From contig FCOD02000037.1 of assembly GCA_001544655.2 (NCBI GenBank), positions 1-53,646 of the forward strand: a stretch of 53,646 bases of DNA, read 5' to 3'. The position numbers and the translations under genes were made by a program. This document shows, in pieces, positions 19,570 to 30,786 of the stretch. Position 1 is the stretch's first letter, and each line of letters opens with the position of its first letter. This DNA comes from Caballeronia turbans. GTDB lineage: Bacteria > Pseudomonadota > Gammaproteobacteria > Burkholderiales > Burkholderiaceae. The notes below the pieces were generated by a model, which was not told the DNA's origin, made no database searches, and saw only the letters and a list, made by a program, of their open reading frames with translations.

Positions 19570-21960
19570 TTACTCGTAATCGCTGTACCGGGAGAGCGGC
19601 GGCGCTGCCGGCGGCGGCGGCTGATAACCCTGGACGCTCGCGCGGAACGCGCTCACGAGGCCGTTGTCGACGTTCGACAAGCCCTTGAACGTCAATTGCG
19701 CGAGCACGCGCGTGCCCGACGAAGGCTGGCCCTGCGTGTTCACGCCGTTGGCATAGCGCTGCATGCCGAAGCCGAACGCCCAGCAGTCGGCATCGTACTG
19801 GAAGCCCAGAAGCCCGTCGACGAGACGATGGCTCGCGAGATCGTAATTTACGCGGCCGACGGCGTAGAGGCGATTCGTGAGCGGCCACTCAGCCGACAAC
19901 AGGATCTGGTTGATCGGCTCGTTCACCAGCGTGGTCTGGTTGGAACGCGTGTAGCGGTAGCCGATGTTGATTACCTTGCGCTCCGCCGGACTGAACGCAA
20001 AACCGATGCTCGAGCGCACGAGCTGGTTGTTGTCCACATTATATTGGAACGCGGTTTCCGAGGCGAAACCAGCGCCCAGCTTGATGGCCGCGCCCGCGAT
20101 CAGGTCCGAGTGCTTCGCCTGGTCGGGCAATTGGCCCGGCGTGATGGTGACGCGCTGGCTCTGGAAATAGTACTGTTGCGCGATGACGAAACGCGCGCGC
20201 TCGTCGCCCGTCGCCGGATTGATGAAGCGCGTCGTCAGGCCGGCCGTAATGCGGTTCGCATCCGCGATCCGGTCGTTGCCGACGAAGGTGTTCGGCGTGT
20301 AGATCTCGGCCAGGCCGAAGTCGGCTTCGGCGGTATCGAAAATCGGCGCGAAGTCCTGATTGTGATACGGCGTGTAGACGTAGTAGAGCCGCGGTTCCAG
20401 CGTCTGGATGTAATCCTGGCCGAAGAGCCGCACCGAGCGGTCGAACACGAGCCCCGTATCGAAGCTGAGGGTCGGAATCGACTCGGTGAAATTCTTGGGC
20501 TGCCCCGCCACCGGCGGCGACGAGCCCGCAACCTGGGTCGTCGCGATGTGGCTCAGATCGTACGACGCGAAGTGCCATTGCACCTTCGGCGTGACGAAAT
20601 AGCCCGGCGCATTGATCCCGTAACTCAGGTACGGGTTGAAGTACAGGCGGTTGCCGTCGGTGGCGCCATCGGTCGTGATCGTGAAGCGCGTCGTGTCCAG
20701 TTCCGCGCCGTAGTCGAAGCCGCCGACGTTGTACTTGTTGTACTGAACGTTCACCTGCGGCTCGCGCGCATAGGGCGGAACCGACGGCTGCAGCGTCTGC
20801 CAGCGCTGTTCGCGCGCGAGGACGGACCACGGGCCGTTGTTATACGTGAGCCCCGCTTCCTGCTGATACAGGAGCTGCGTGCCGTTCAGGAACTGATTCG
20901 ACGCGTTGCCCAGGTCTTCCGGATATTGATCGTCCGAAACCTTGTTGTAATTGACGTAGCCGCCGAAGCCGTTGCCGAAGTTCTGGCGATGCTGCCAGAA
21001 GATCGCGTAACGATTCGTGTGCGTCACCCGGTCGTTCGGCAGATAGTCGCCGGTAAACGAGCCCGAGTAGGTCGGCGACAGGTAGCGGTAGGTCGCTTCG
21101 CCCAGCACGCCGCGCTTCGTCATGATGCGCGGCGTGACAGTCAGATCGCGATTCGGCGCGATATTGAAATAGTACGGAATCGTCGCTTCGAAGCCGGTCG
21201 TCGAACTGAGCGAGAAGGTCGGCGGCAACAGGCCGCTGCGACGGTCGCCCGTGAGCGGAAACGACAGCCACGGGCTCCCGAAAACCGGCACGCCCTGAAA
21301 GAACAGCACGCCGTTGTGTGCAATGCCCTCTTCGGCGCCGGTGTCGAAATCGAACGACGTACCCTTGATGTACCAGGCCGGATCAGATTCGCACTGACAG
21401 GCGGTATAGGTGCCGTGATCGATGCGCGCGCGCTCGTCGTCGATCATGTCGACGCGCTCGGCGCTGCCCGAGCCGCCCGTCAGGTTGAAGTGATATTTCG
21501 GGTTCGTCATGAACCCTTCGTTGGCCTCGACCTTCAGATGCGCTTCCGGGCCGACGAACGACACGCCGTTGTTGATCAGCCTGACATTGCCGAAAGCATC
21601 GGCCATGTCCGTATCCTGATCGTAATGCAGCGCGTCGCCCTTGATGACCGTCACCGTGCGCCGGATCTCCGCCGAGCCCTTCGCCGCCATGTCTTCGTCG
21701 GTGGTGCCGGTCGCCTTGTCGCTCAGCAGGAACGTCGAAGGCTGCTGGCCGCTCTGCAGCGGACGCTCTTCGAGTTGCGGTGCGAGACGCAGACTGCCGG
21801 GGCCGTCGAGCGGCTGAGGATACGCGGCGTCGCCCACGAGCTGGGCATGTGCAAGAGCCGGCATCAGGCCTGGAACGGACAGAAGCGCGACGACGAGCCG
21901 CCGCCTGCGTGGCTGAGCGTCGCCTTGGATTTTCGATACGGGAAACTGTCGTGGCGGCAT
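19570..21960 (-). CDS. lptD: LPS-assembly outer membrane protein LptD
   Basis: LptD with LptE inserts lipopolysaccharide into the outer leaflet. The 796-residue protein has a basic, Pro-rich N-terminus and signal peptide ending ALAHAQ. A periplasmic OstA/LptA-like jellyroll (about 70-180, with [20 protein letters not shown]) follows, then a large beta-barrel rich in alternating aromatic strands. I chose the ATG at 21960 ([10 protein letters not shown]), which gives a normal signal peptide; the frame opens earlier to 22098. The paired Cys in YTACQCESD suit the family's disulfide pattern. surA follows after 105 bp. Confidence 0.94.
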   Translation of the reverse strand: MPPRQFPVSKIQGDAQPRRRRLVVALLSVPGLMPALAHAQLVGDAAYPQPLDGPGSLRLAPQLEERPLQSGQQPSTFLLSDKATGTTDEDMAAKGSAEIRRTVTVIKGDALHYDQDTDMADAFGNVRLINNGVSFVGPEAHLKVEANEGFMTNPKYHFNLTGGSGSAERVDMIDDERARIDHGTYTACQCESDPAWYIKGTSFDFDTGAEEGIAHNGVLFFQGVPVFGSPWLSFPLTGDRRSGLLPPTFSLSSTTGFEATIPYYFNIAPNRDLTVTPRIMTKRGVLGEATYRYLSPTYSGSFTGDYLPNDRVTHTNRYAIFWQHRQNFGNGFGGYVNYNKVSDDQYPEDLGNASNQFLNGTQLLYQQEAGLTYNNGPWSVLAREQRWQTLQPSVPPYAREPQVNVQYNKYNVGGFDYGAELDTTRFTITTDGATDGNRLYFNPYLSYGINAPGYFVTPKVQWHFASYDLSHIATTQVAGSSPPVAGQPKNFTESIPTLSFDTGLVFDRSVRLFGQDYIQTLEPRLYYVYTPYHNQDFAPIFDTAEADFGLAEIYTPNTFVGNDRIADANRITAGLTTRFINPATGDERARFVIAQQYYFQSQRVTITPGQLPDQAKHSDLIAGAAIKLGAGFASETAFQYNVDNNQLVRSSIGFAFSPAERKVINIGYRYTRSNQTTLVNEPINQILLSAEWPLTNRLYAVGRVNYDLASHRLVDGLLGFQYDADCWAFGFGMQRYANGVNTQGQPSSGTRVLAQLTFKGLSNVDNGLVSAFRASVQGYQPPPPAAPPLSRYSDYE

Positions 21961-22188
21961 GTATGGGTGGCGGTTCGATCCCGTTCGCGTCCCACGCGCC
22001 CGATGCCGCCGGGCAGGCGGCCGCGCCCTTTCCGCAGTCACGAACTTGACGGTCCGTTGCAAAGCAGGGACGACACTCGATCGAACGGTGACGCTCACAG
22101 TCGTCGGGGGCCTGGCGCCAGGCGTGAAACGGATCGCTTAAAAAAGTCGTGGGGTATTATATGGCAAGATGTTTGACCCCTCGAATTT

Positions 22189-23214
22189 ATGACGCACATT
22201 CCCTCCGACGCCCGTCTGAATCAGCTTCGCTCGTGGCTTGAAAGTTTCGCCGGACCGTACCGGCTGAACATCGCGAGTCTCGCTCCCGCCTCCGCCGACG
22301 CCAGCTTTCGCCGATATTTCCGGCTGGAGAGCGATTCGGAGCATGGCAAGACGCTCATCGCCGTCGATGCGCCGCCGCCCGAAAAATGCCGCGAGTTCGT
22401 GCAGGTCGCCGGGCTGCTCGAAGCGGCGAACGTGCATGTGCCGAAAATTCTCGAAGCCGATTTCGATGCCGGCTTCATGCTCGTGACCGATCTCGGCACG
22501 ACGACTTACATTTCCGTTCTCGACGAAAAAAACGCGCGGCCGATGATGCGCGCCGCGATCGACACGGTGATCCGCTTCCAGCAGACCGCGCGCGAAGGCG
22601 TGCTGCCTTCGTTCGACGAGGCGTTCCTGCGCCGCGAGATGGAACTGATGCCTGAATGGTTCATCGGCCGACATCTAGGCCGCGAAGTCACCGCGGACGA
22701 ACGCAAGACGCTCGACAATACTTTCACGCTGCTCGTGCAGAGCGCGCTCGCGCAGCCGCAGACCTTCATGCTGCGCGATTTCATGCCGCGCAATCTGATG
22801 GTGTGCGAGCCGAACCCGGGCGTGCTGGACTTTCAGGACGCAGTCTACGGGCCGATCACGTACGACATGGCGTCGTTGATGCGCGATGCGTTCATCAGCT
22901 GGGAAGAGGCGTTTCAGCTCGATTGCGTCGCCTATTACTGGGAGCGCGCGAAGAAGGCCGGACTGCCCGTCGATGCCGATTTCGGCGAGTTTTATCGCCA
23001 GCTCGAATGGATGGGCCTGCAGCGGCACATCAAGGTGCTCGGCCTGTTCGCGCGTATCCATTACCGCGACGGCAAGCCGCAATATCTCGCCGACCTGCCG
23101 CGCTTCATCGGCTACGCGCGCAAGGTCGCGGAGCGCTACGCGCCGTTGTGGCCGTTCGCGCGTCTGCTCGATTCGCTGGAAGGCCGCGCGATCGAAGTCG
23201 GTTACACCTTCTGA
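22189..23214 (+). CDS. amgK: N-acetylmuramate/N-acetylglucosamine kinase AmgK
   Basis: AmgK phosphorylates MurNAc at the anomeric carbon in the recycling route that bypasses MurA, which underlies intrinsic fosfomycin tolerance in many Gram-negatives. The 341-residue aminoglycoside-phosphotransferase-fold kinase shows ASADASFRRYFRL near the N-terminus, the catalytic loop LRDFMPRNLM, and the metal-binding segment VLDFQDAVYGPITYDMASLMRD. It is divergent from lptD. The stop is 7 bp before murU, its functional partner, which supports the assignment. Confidence 0.92.
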   Translation: MTHIPSDARLNQLRSWLESFAGPYRLNIASLAPASADASFRRYFRLESDSEHGKTLIAVDAPPPEKCREFVQVAGLLEAANVHVPKILEADFDAGFMLVTDLGTTTYISVLDEKNARPMMRAAIDTVIRFQQTAREGVLPSFDEAFLRREMELMPEWFIGRHLGREVTADERKTLDNTFTLLVQSALAQPQTFMLRDFMPRNLMVCEPNPGVLDFQDAVYGPITYDMASLMRDAFISWEEAFQLDCVAYYWERAKKAGLPVDADFGEFYRQLEWMGLQRHIKVLGLFARIHYRDGKPQYLADLPRFIGYARKVAERYAPLWPFARLLDSLEGRAIEVGYTF

Positions 23215-23221
23215 GCTCACG

Positions 23222-23923
23222 ATGACGCACGCTTTGAAAACGGCGATGATCTTCGCCGCCGGCCGTGGCGAACGCATGCGCCCGCTCACCGATACGTGTC
23301 CGAAGCCCTTGCTCGAAGTCGGCGGCAAGCCGCTCATCGTGTGGCAGATCGAGCGCCTCGCGGCGGCGGGCGTCGAGGTGATCGTCATCAATCATGCATG
23401 GCTCGGCGAGCAGATCGAAGCCGCGCTCGGGTATGGCTCGCGCTGGGGCGTCGAGCTGCGGTATTCGCCCGAGACCGAGGCGCTGGAGACGGCAGGCGGC
23501 ATCGCACAGGCACGGCATCTGATCGGGGACGGCGTGTTCATCGCGGTGAGCGGCGACGTGTTCTGCGACTTCGACTATGCGAGCTTGCGCGATCACGCCG
23601 AAGTGCTGAAGGCGCGCGAGGAACCCGGCATGCATCTCGTGATGGTGCGGAACCCGCCGTTTCATCCCAACGGCGATTTCGCTCTGCGCGACGGCGTGCT
23701 CGCACTCGACGGCGAGCCGCGGTACACCTTCGGCAACATCGGCCTGTATGACACGCGCATGTTCCGCGATCTCGCGCCCGGCACGCGCCGCGCGCTGACG
23801 CCGTACTACCGCGAAACGATCTCGGCCGGACGCGCGAGCGGCGAACGCTACGACGGCCGCTGGGAAAACGTCGGCACGCCCGCGCAAATTCGCGCACTCG
23901 ACGACGAACTGCGGGCCCGGTGA
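23222..23923 (+). CDS. murU: N-acetylmuramate alpha-1-phosphate uridylyltransferase MurU
   Basis: MurU makes UDP-MurNAc from MurNAc-1-phosphate and UTP, completing peptidoglycan sugar recycling with AmgK. The 233-residue nucleotidyltransferase starts with AMIFAAGRGERMRPLTD followed by CPKPLLEVGGKPLI, the sugar-nucleotide signature. It has VSGDVFCDFD for metal binding and ends WENVGTPAQIRALDDEL. The ATG at 23222 lies just after amgK; the frame extends upstream inside amgK but is not coding there. Confidence 0.93.
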   Translation: MTHALKTAMIFAAGRGERMRPLTDTCPKPLLEVGGKPLIVWQIERLAAAGVEVIVINHAWLGEQIEAALGYGSRWGVELRYSPETEALETAGGIAQARHLIGDGVFIAVSGDVFCDFDYASLRDHAEVLKAREEPGMHLVMVRNPPFHPNGDFALRDGVLALDGEPRYTFGNIGLYDTRMFRDLAPGTRRALTPYYRETISAGRASGERYDGRWENVGTPAQIRALDDELRAR

Positions 23924-23963
23924 CCGGCAGGCGCGTCGGGGATTGGGACGCATCCGATGGTAA

Positions 23964-25397
<1,434 letters not shown>

Positions 25398-25420
25398 ATC
25401 CAGGCCTGGATCCAGAAGTA

Positions 25421-25452
25421 AAAAAGCCCCGGAAACTTCCGGGGCTTTTTTT
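25421..25452. terminator. Bidirectional terminator between purB and gntK
   Basis: A hairpin AAAAAGCCCCGGAA...TTCCGGGGCTTTTT is flanked by A-tracts and T-tracts on both sides, so it can end transcription of purB (plus) and gntK (minus). Confidence 0.9.
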
Positions 25453-25453
25453 G

Positions 25454-25951
25454 TCATTTACGCGTCTTCAATTTTTCAAGCACGTTATCGACGATCTGCT
25501 CGGGCGTCAGCTCGATGCTTTCCGTGATCGCCTCCTCTTCGCCCGGTTCTTCCAGCGTGTCCAGCTGGCTCTGCAACAACGACGGATCGAAGAAGTGTCC
25601 AGTGCGCGAGCCCAGACGCTCGCGAAGCACTTCCATCGTGCCGTGCAGATAGACGAAGCACACGTCGCGGTCGCCGTCGCGCAGGATGTCGCGATACGAG
25701 CGTTTCAGCGACGAGCACGTAAAGACCGCCGTCTCGCCGGCGCGCTGCTTTTCCTCGATCGCGGCACGAATGGTCTTCAGCCACGGCCAGCGGTCCTCGT
25801 CGGTCAGAGGAATGCCTTTGTGCATCTTCTCCTTGTTCGCGGCGCTGTGGAACGCGTCGCCGTCGGTGAAGGTGCAGTGCAGCCGCTCCGCCAGCATTTC
25901 GCCGATCAGTGACTTGCCGGCGCCCGACACGCCCATCGCGATCAGAATCAT
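25454..25951 (-). CDS. gntK: Gluconokinase
   Basis: GntK phosphorylates gluconate to 6-phosphogluconate with ATP, feeding the Entner-Doudoroff pathway encoded nearby. The 165-residue P-loop kinase has GVSGAGKS at residues 7-14, DGDAFH, PLTDEDRWPWL, and the ALKRSYRD-like CSSLKRSYRDILR segment. I chose the ATG at 25951, preceded by a GGAGAC ribosome binding site; the frame extends nine codons further upstream. The permease gene ends 10 bp before it, so the two form an operon. Confidence 0.95.
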   Translation of the reverse strand: MILIAMGVSGAGKSLIGEMLAERLHCTFTDGDAFHSAANKEKMHKGIPLTDEDRWPWLKTIRAAIEEKQRAGETAVFTCSSLKRSYRDILRDGDRDVCFVYLHGTMEVLRERLGSRTGHFFDPSLLQSQLDTLEEPGEEEAITESIELTPEQIVDNVLEKLKTRK

Positions 25952-25961
25952 CGAAGTCTCC

Positions 25962-27326
25962 TTACACGACCGTCGCAAGCGCGAAGGTCAAACCGAGTCC
26001 CATCAAGGAAATGATGGTTTCGAGCAGCGACCAGGTCTTGAACGTTTGTCCGACCGTCATCCCGAAATACTCTTTGATCAGCCAGAAGCCGCCATCGTTC
26101 ACATGCGAGAAGATCAGCGAGCCCGAGCCGGTGGCGAGCACCAGCAATTCGGGGCTCGTATGCCCACCCGCCGCGGCCGCGATCGGCGCGACGATGCCGC
26201 ACGCAGTCGTCATCGCGACCGTTGCCGAGCCTGTCGCAAGACGAATCAGCGCAGCGACGAACCAGCCGAGCAAGAGCGGCGACAGGCTTGCCTGCGATGC
26301 CGTCGCGACGATTTGCTGGGAGATGCCGCTGTCGCGCAGAACCTGGCCGAAACCGCCACCGGCGCCGACGATCAGCGTAATGCCCGCGATCGGCGCAAGA
26401 CATTCGCCGCAGAACTTCTGAATCTGGTCGCGGTTGAAGCCCTGCTTGGCGCCGAAGGTCCAAAAGCTGACCAGCACGGCGATCAGAAGCGCCATATCCG
26501 ACTGGCCGATAAAGCGCAGCAAATCGTTCGGCAACGTCTTCGGCGCGAAGACCAGATCTGCCCAGCTTCCGATCAGCATCAGAATGACCGGCAGCAAGAT
26601 GGTGAACAGCGTGATGCCGAAGCTCGGCAGATCGCGGTTTTTCTCGGTGTCACCATGCTTTTGAGTGAACTGGTCGGCGAGCGCGTTGGCATCCGGCAGC
26701 TTGATGTACTTGTGGATCATTAGCGCGAACAACGGACCCGCGACGATCGCCGTCGGCACGCCGACGAGCAGTCCGTAAGCTATCGTCTTGCCGATATCCG
26801 CGTGATAGGCCTGCACAGCAAGCAGCGCAGCCGGGTGCGGCGGAATCAGACCGTGCACGACCGAGAGGCCCGCGACCATGGGCAGGCCGATCAGCAGCAG
26901 CGATTTGCCAGTGCGTCTCGCGACGTTGAACGCGATCGGAATCAGCAGCACGAAGCCCACTTCGAAGAACACCGGCAAGCCGACGATGATCGCAACGACC
27001 ATCATCGCCCAGTGGATGTTCTTTTCGCCGAACAGATTGATCAGCGTATTGGCGATGCGCTCGGCGCCGCCCGATTCGGCCATCATCTTGCCGAGCATCG
27101 TGCCAAGACCGACGACGACGGCAATGTGGCCGAGCGTGTTGCCGTTGCCGGTTTCGAACGACTTCACGATTTTGTCCATCGGCATGCCGACCGCAAGGGC
27201 CAGCAATACCGACACGATCATGAGAACGAGGAACGGGTAAACCTTGTAGCGGGCGATCATCAGGATCAGAACCGCGATTGCGATCACCGCGTAGAGCAGC
27301 AACATGCTCCCGTGGACGGCTGGCAT
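25962..27326 (-). CDS. gntT: Gluconate:H+ symporter (GntP family)
   Basis: The 454-residue polytopic membrane protein of the GntP family imports gluconate with protons. It is hydrophobic along its length with about 12 membrane helices and family motifs such as VVGLGTMLGKMMAESGGAERIA, GLPVFFEVGFVLLIPIAF and LIPPHPAALLA. A very strong AAGGAGGC ribosome binding site fixes the ATG at 27326. The adjacent gluconokinase supports gluconate as substrate. The exact paralogue (GntT, GntP or GntU) cannot be decided from sequence alone. Confidence 0.9.
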   Translation of the reverse strand: MPAVHGSMLLLYAVIAIAVLILMIARYKVYPFLVLMIVSVLLALAVGMPMDKIVKSFETGNGNTLGHIAVVVGLGTMLGKMMAESGGAERIANTLINLFGEKNIHWAMMVVAIIVGLPVFFEVGFVLLIPIAFNVARRTGKSLLLIGLPMVAGLSVVHGLIPPHPAALLAVQAYHADIGKTIAYGLLVGVPTAIVAGPLFALMIHKYIKLPDANALADQFTQKHGDTEKNRDLPSFGITLFTILLPVILMLIGSWADLVFAPKTLPNDLLRFIGQSDMALLIAVLVSFWTFGAKQGFNRDQIQKFCGECLAPIAGITLIVGAGGGFGQVLRDSGISQQIVATASQASLSPLLLGWFVAALIRLATGSATVAMTTACGIVAPIAAAAGGHTSPELLVLATGSGSLIFSHVNDGGFWLIKEYFGMTVGQTFKTWSLLETIISLMGLGLTFALATVV

Positions 27327-27825
27327 AACGCCTCCTTGATTTTGTTGAGGTTTGCGCTATGTATGCGTTTGCCGTCGCTGCACTGCACACAGGGGCAATG
27401 TCCGGCAAGCGCACACAGGGCGCTGGGCACCGGAATTTTACTTGTAAGCGACGGGTTTGGCCGGGGAATTGCTGTTGAGGGAAACGTGAATAAGCCGCAC
27501 GTTTTGCACGCTCGAAGCGCAGGCTAATTCAAACGCAAAAAAGCGACGTTCGATTGAGCCGCCCGTCACCACGTAGGGCGACTTCACGCGCGGCGAGCGC
27601 ATCAGCACCGTAACGAGATATAGACAACATCCAGGTTTGCCTGATTGAACAGATTCACTGCGCCGATGACGCGCTGCGCGCGGCCGCGGTAATCGCTTCG
27701 ATCCAGGCATGCGCAAGCCGCCGTACAAGCAGGGGATGTGGAGTAAGGTCGCGCACGGAACGCACAAACAAAAAAAAGCGCGCACGACCGTTCACACGGT
27801 CGCGACGTTCCCTTTGATGCAAAGC
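27327..27825. other. Gene-poor region between gntT and eda
   Basis: This 499-bp gap holds the presumed gntT promoter region, with two GCACACAGGG direct repeats at 27385-27394 and 27411-27420. A possible gene remnant lies on the minus strand (about 27655-27765), and the eda terminator sits at its right end. A minus-strand open frame across 27438-27785 is Arg/Pro-rich, lacks a ribosome binding site and resembles no family I know, so I do not call it. Confidence 0.5.
27771..27806 (-). terminator. Terminator of the edd-eda operon
   Basis: On the minus strand a CGACCG-TGTGAA-CGGTCG hairpin (27802-27785) is followed by a GC-rich extension and eight T residues. It begins 24 bp after the eda stop. 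Confidence 0.75.
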
Positions 27826-28458
27826 TTATTTATGCGGCGCCAGCTCGCTCGCGGCACGTGCGAGACGCGTGACTTCTTCCCAATTCTGCGCGGCAAGCGC
27901 AGCCTTCGGCGTCAGCCAGGAACCGCCAACGCACACCACATTCGGCTGCGCCAGAAAATTGGACGCCGTTTCAGCCGTGATGCCGCCCGTCGGACAGAAC
28001 TTCAGATTTGGGAACGGTCCATAGAACGCCTGCAGCATTGGAATGCCGCCCGCCTGTTGCGCCGGGAAAAACTTGACGATCTCGTAGCCCAGCTCCATCG
28101 CGGCGATGATGTCGCTCGGCGTCATGACACCCGGCAGCAGCGGCAACCCTGCGTCCTGCGCGGCCTTGTGCATGTCTTTCGTGAGACCCGGCGACACGCC
28201 GAATTGCGCGCCCGCCTTTTTCGCTTGCGCGCAATGCTCGGGCTTCGTGATGGTGCCGACCCCGACGACGATATCGTCCGCCAATTGGCTGGCGCGCTCG
28301 ATCGCGCCGATGCCCGCCGCCGTACGCAACGTGATCTCGAGCACTTTCACACCGCCCGCGTGCAGCGCGCGCGACACATGTTCACCTTGTTCCACAGAAT
28401 CGAACGCAAGCACCGGAATCACCGGTCCCAGACGCACGATTTCGCTCACCGTTTTCAT
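27826..28458 (-). CDS. eda: KDPG/KHG aldolase Eda
   Basis: Eda splits 2-keto-3-deoxy-6-phosphogluconate into pyruvate and glyceraldehyde-3-phosphate, the last Entner-Doudoroff step. The 210-residue class I aldolase has the catalytic Glu41 in VLEITLRT and the Schiff-base Lys near residue 129 in VKFFPAQQAGG. The phosphate-binding CPTGGIT is also present. Length is typical. It follows edd by 87 bp and shares its terminator-bounded transcription unit. Confidence 0.96.
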   Translation of the reverse strand: MKTVSEIVRLGPVIPVLAFDSVEQGEHVSRALHAGGVKVLEITLRTAAGIGAIERASQLADDIVVGVGTITKPEHCAQAKKAGAQFGVSPGLTKDMHKAAQDAGLPLLPGVMTPSDIIAAMELGYEIVKFFPAQQAGGIPMLQAFYGPFPNLKFCPTGGITAETASNFLAQPNVVCVGGSWLTPKAALAAQNWEEVTRLARAASELAPHK

Positions 28459-28545
28459 TGATGCAACTCCTGGTTTATGTGCGGCGCCATCTTGCCGACC
28501 GCAAGTTCTCGGGAAGTTCGGGCCGTTCGCCCGTCGTTACGATGT

Positions 28546-30498
28546 TCAATGATGCGTCGCGTGCGCCTTGTTCAGCGCCGATGCCGCGGCGCGCGCGTTG
28601 TCGTGAAGCGCATTTCTCTCATGCGACGACACCGCGTCTTTCGCCTGCCCGTCATGCGCGGCGTCCGCGCCAATCAGCGCGCCGAACACGGATGCGCCCT
28701 CTTCCGCCGGCAACGCCGCGCTACGGAATACGCCGAACAGTTCGCGTCCGAATCCTGCTTCGTTATCCGCCTGATACAGCGGCGCCTGGACTTCCCGCGA
28801 GGCCCACTCGTTCGCGTCGATCTCGATGTCCAGCACGCCAGCAGGCGCGTCGATCACGAGCGTGTCGCCGGTGCGCACCTTGCCGAGCGGACCCTGCAGC
28901 AGCGCTTCCGGTGAGACGTGAATGACCGCCGGCACCTTGCCCGATGCGCCCGACATGCGCCCGTCCGTAACCAGCGCGACATGGAAGCCTTGATCCTGCA
29001 ACACGCCGAGCAACGGCGTCAAACGATGCAACTCGGGCATGCCGTTCGCCCGCGCCCCCTGAAAGCGCACCACGGCGACGAAATCGCGCTTCAACTCGCC
29101 TTTGTCGAACGCTTCCTGCACTTCCTCTTGCGAATTGAACACGATGGCCGGCGCCTTCACGACACGATGCTCCGGCGCGACCGCTGAAATCTTGATGACG
29201 CCGCGCCCGAGCTTGCCCTGCATCAGGCGCAGACCGCCGTCCGGCTGGAACGGCTCGCCGATGCCGCGCAGCACCCTGGTGTCGTGACTTTCCTGCGCGC
29301 CGTCGACCCAATGCAGCTTGCCGTCGATGAGCTTCGGCTCCTTCGTATAGTGCGAAAGTCCCTTGCCCGCGACCGTCTGCACGTCCTCATGCAGCAGTCC
29401 GCCTTCGAGCAGATTGCGCACGAGGAACGCGACGCCGCCCGCCGCGTGGAAGTGATTCACGTCGGCCTTGCCGTTCGGATAGATCTTCGCGAGCAGCGGC
29501 ACTACTTGCGACAACTCGTCGAAATCGTTCCAGTCGATCACGATGCCCGCCGCCCGCGCGATCGCCACGAGATGCAGCGTGTGATTGGTCGAGCCGCCCG
29601 TTGCCAGCAGCGCGACGATGCCGTTCACGATTGCCTTTTCGTCGACGACATGGCCGATCGGCGTGTAATTGCCCCGCTCGAGCGTGATATCGAGCACGCG
29701 ACGCGCGGCTTCCGCCGTGAGCGCGTCGCGCAGAGGCGTGTGCGGATGCACGAACGCCGCGCTCGGCAGATGCAAGCCCATCACTTCCATTAGCATCTGG
29801 TTGCTGTTGGCCGTGCCATAGAACGTGCAGGTGCCGTGGCCGTGATACGCCGCCGACTCCGCTTCCAGCAACGCGGCGCGGTCGCATTTGCCAGTGGCGA
29901 ATTCCTGCCGCACCTTGGCCTTATCGTCGTTGGTGAGACCGCTCGTCATCGGGCCGGCGGGCACGAAAATGGTCGGCAAATGACCGAACTGCAAGGCGCC
30001 GATTGCAAGTCCCGGCACGATCTTGTCGCAGACGCCGAGGCACAGTGCCGCGTCGAACATGTTGTGCGTGAGCGCGACGGCCGTGCTCATCGCGATGACT
30101 TCCCGCGAAAAGAGCGACAGTTCCATGCCGGCGTTGCCTTGCGTAATGCCGTCACACATGGCGGGCACGCCGCCCGCGAATTGCGCAATGCCGCCGTGCT
30201 CGCGCGCGGCCTGCTTGATGATGTCCGGGAAGCTCTTGTAGGGCGCGTGCGCGGAAAGCATCTCGTTATAAGACGAGACGATGCCGATGTTCGGCTGGCG
30301 AATTGACTTGATCGCAATCTTCTCCTCACCTTCGAGGCCGGCGAAACCGTGCGCCAGGTTCGCGCAGGACAGCGCGCCACGCGCCGGGAACAGGCCGTGT
30401 GCGGCGTCGATGCGCGCAAGGTACGCCGCGCGCGTCGGCTTGCTGCGCTCGATGATGCGATCGGTGACTTTTTTGAGTTGCGAATGCAGGGAAACCAT
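28546..30498 (-). CDS. edd: 6-Phosphogluconate dehydratase
   Basis: Edd dehydrates 6-phosphogluconate to KDPG. The 650-residue protein belongs to the IlvD/Edd family of iron-sulfur dehydratases. It has conserved Cys-containing segments [17 protein letters not shown] and [27 protein letters not shown], and [15 protein letters not shown]. The C-terminal tail beyond about residue 605 (Ala/His-rich, ending KAHATHH) is longer than usual. The start at 30498 has a GGAGCTTC ribosome binding site. A HexR-like operator lies about 105 bp upstream, so glucose-dependent control is expected. Confidence 0.96.
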   Translation of the reverse strand: MVSLHSQLKKVTDRIIERSKPTRAAYLARIDAAHGLFPARGALSCANLAHGFAGLEGEEKIAIKSIRQPNIGIVSSYNEMLSAHAPYKSFPDIIKQAAREHGGIAQFAGGVPAMCDGITQGNAGMELSLFSREVIAMSTAVALTHNMFDAALCLGVCDKIVPGLAIGALQFGHLPTIFVPAGPMTSGLTNDDKAKVRQEFATGKCDRAALLEAESAAYHGHGTCTFYGTANSNQMLMEVMGLHLPSAAFVHPHTPLRDALTAEAARRVLDITLERGNYTPIGHVVDEKAIVNGIVALLATGGSTNHTLHLVAIARAAGIVIDWNDFDELSQVVPLLAKIYPNGKADVNHFHAAGGVAFLVRNLLEGGLLHEDVQTVAGKGLSHYTKEPKLIDGKLHWVDGAQESHDTRVLRGIGEPFQPDGGLRLMQGKLGRGVIKISAVAPEHRVVKAPAIVFNSQEEVQEAFDKGELKRDFVAVVRFQGARANGMPELHRLTPLLGVLQDQGFHVALVTDGRMSGASGKVPAVIHVSPEALLQGPLGKVRTGDTLVIDAPAGVLDIEIDANEWASREVQAPLYQADNEAGFGRELFGVFRSAALPAEEGASVFGALIGADAAHDGQAKDAVSSHERNALHDNARAAASALNKAHATHH

Positions 30499-30600
30499 CG
30501 AAGCTCCTTCGTCTCACTCCCGGCGCGCCCGCCGTTGAGGTTGGATTGATCATTGCGGGAGCGGCGTTTGGACTTGTCGTGTAGCCGCGTTTCAAAATAC

Positions 30601-30616
30601 TAGTAGAAAAACTACA
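30601..30616 (-). promoter_or_regulatory. HexR-like operator, edd side
   Basis: On the minus strand this reads TGTAGTTTTTCTACTA, an inverted repeat GTAG-N5-CTAC that fits the AT-centred TGTA-type palindromes known for HexR. It lies about 100 bp upstream of the edd start. Confidence 0.6.
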
Positions 30617-30718
30617 TCAAGACAATGACAAAATAGCTCAGACTTTCGTCTGCAAACGAGCCACGCGCCTTCCCGTTCAATGCCTCAGGGATTTCCCCGA
30701 CATTCGACTCCGCATTTA

Positions 30719-30733
30719 TGTAGTATTTGTACA
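30719..30733 (+). promoter_or_regulatory. HexR-like operator, regulator side
   Basis: TGTAGTATTTGTACA is a palindrome with TGTA/TACA ends, 53 bp before the regulator start. Its half-site TGTAGT is shared with the site at 30601-30616, implying autoregulation. Confidence 0.6.
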
Positions 30734-30786
30734 AGCTCCTAATCGGCTATAGTCCCAAGCAATTTTCAGCATAGGCGAGATTTCCG

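Noticed and set aside
18535-22176. A 1213-codon open frame on the plus strand opposite surA and lptD
   Set aside because: It is Arg/Ala/Val/His-rich antisense of two clear genes with signal peptides and domain motifs. Such frames arise from the high GC bias at third positions.
27438-27785. A 115-codon minus-strand open frame
   Set aside because: No ribosome binding site, Arg/Pro-rich composition and it runs through the eda terminator.
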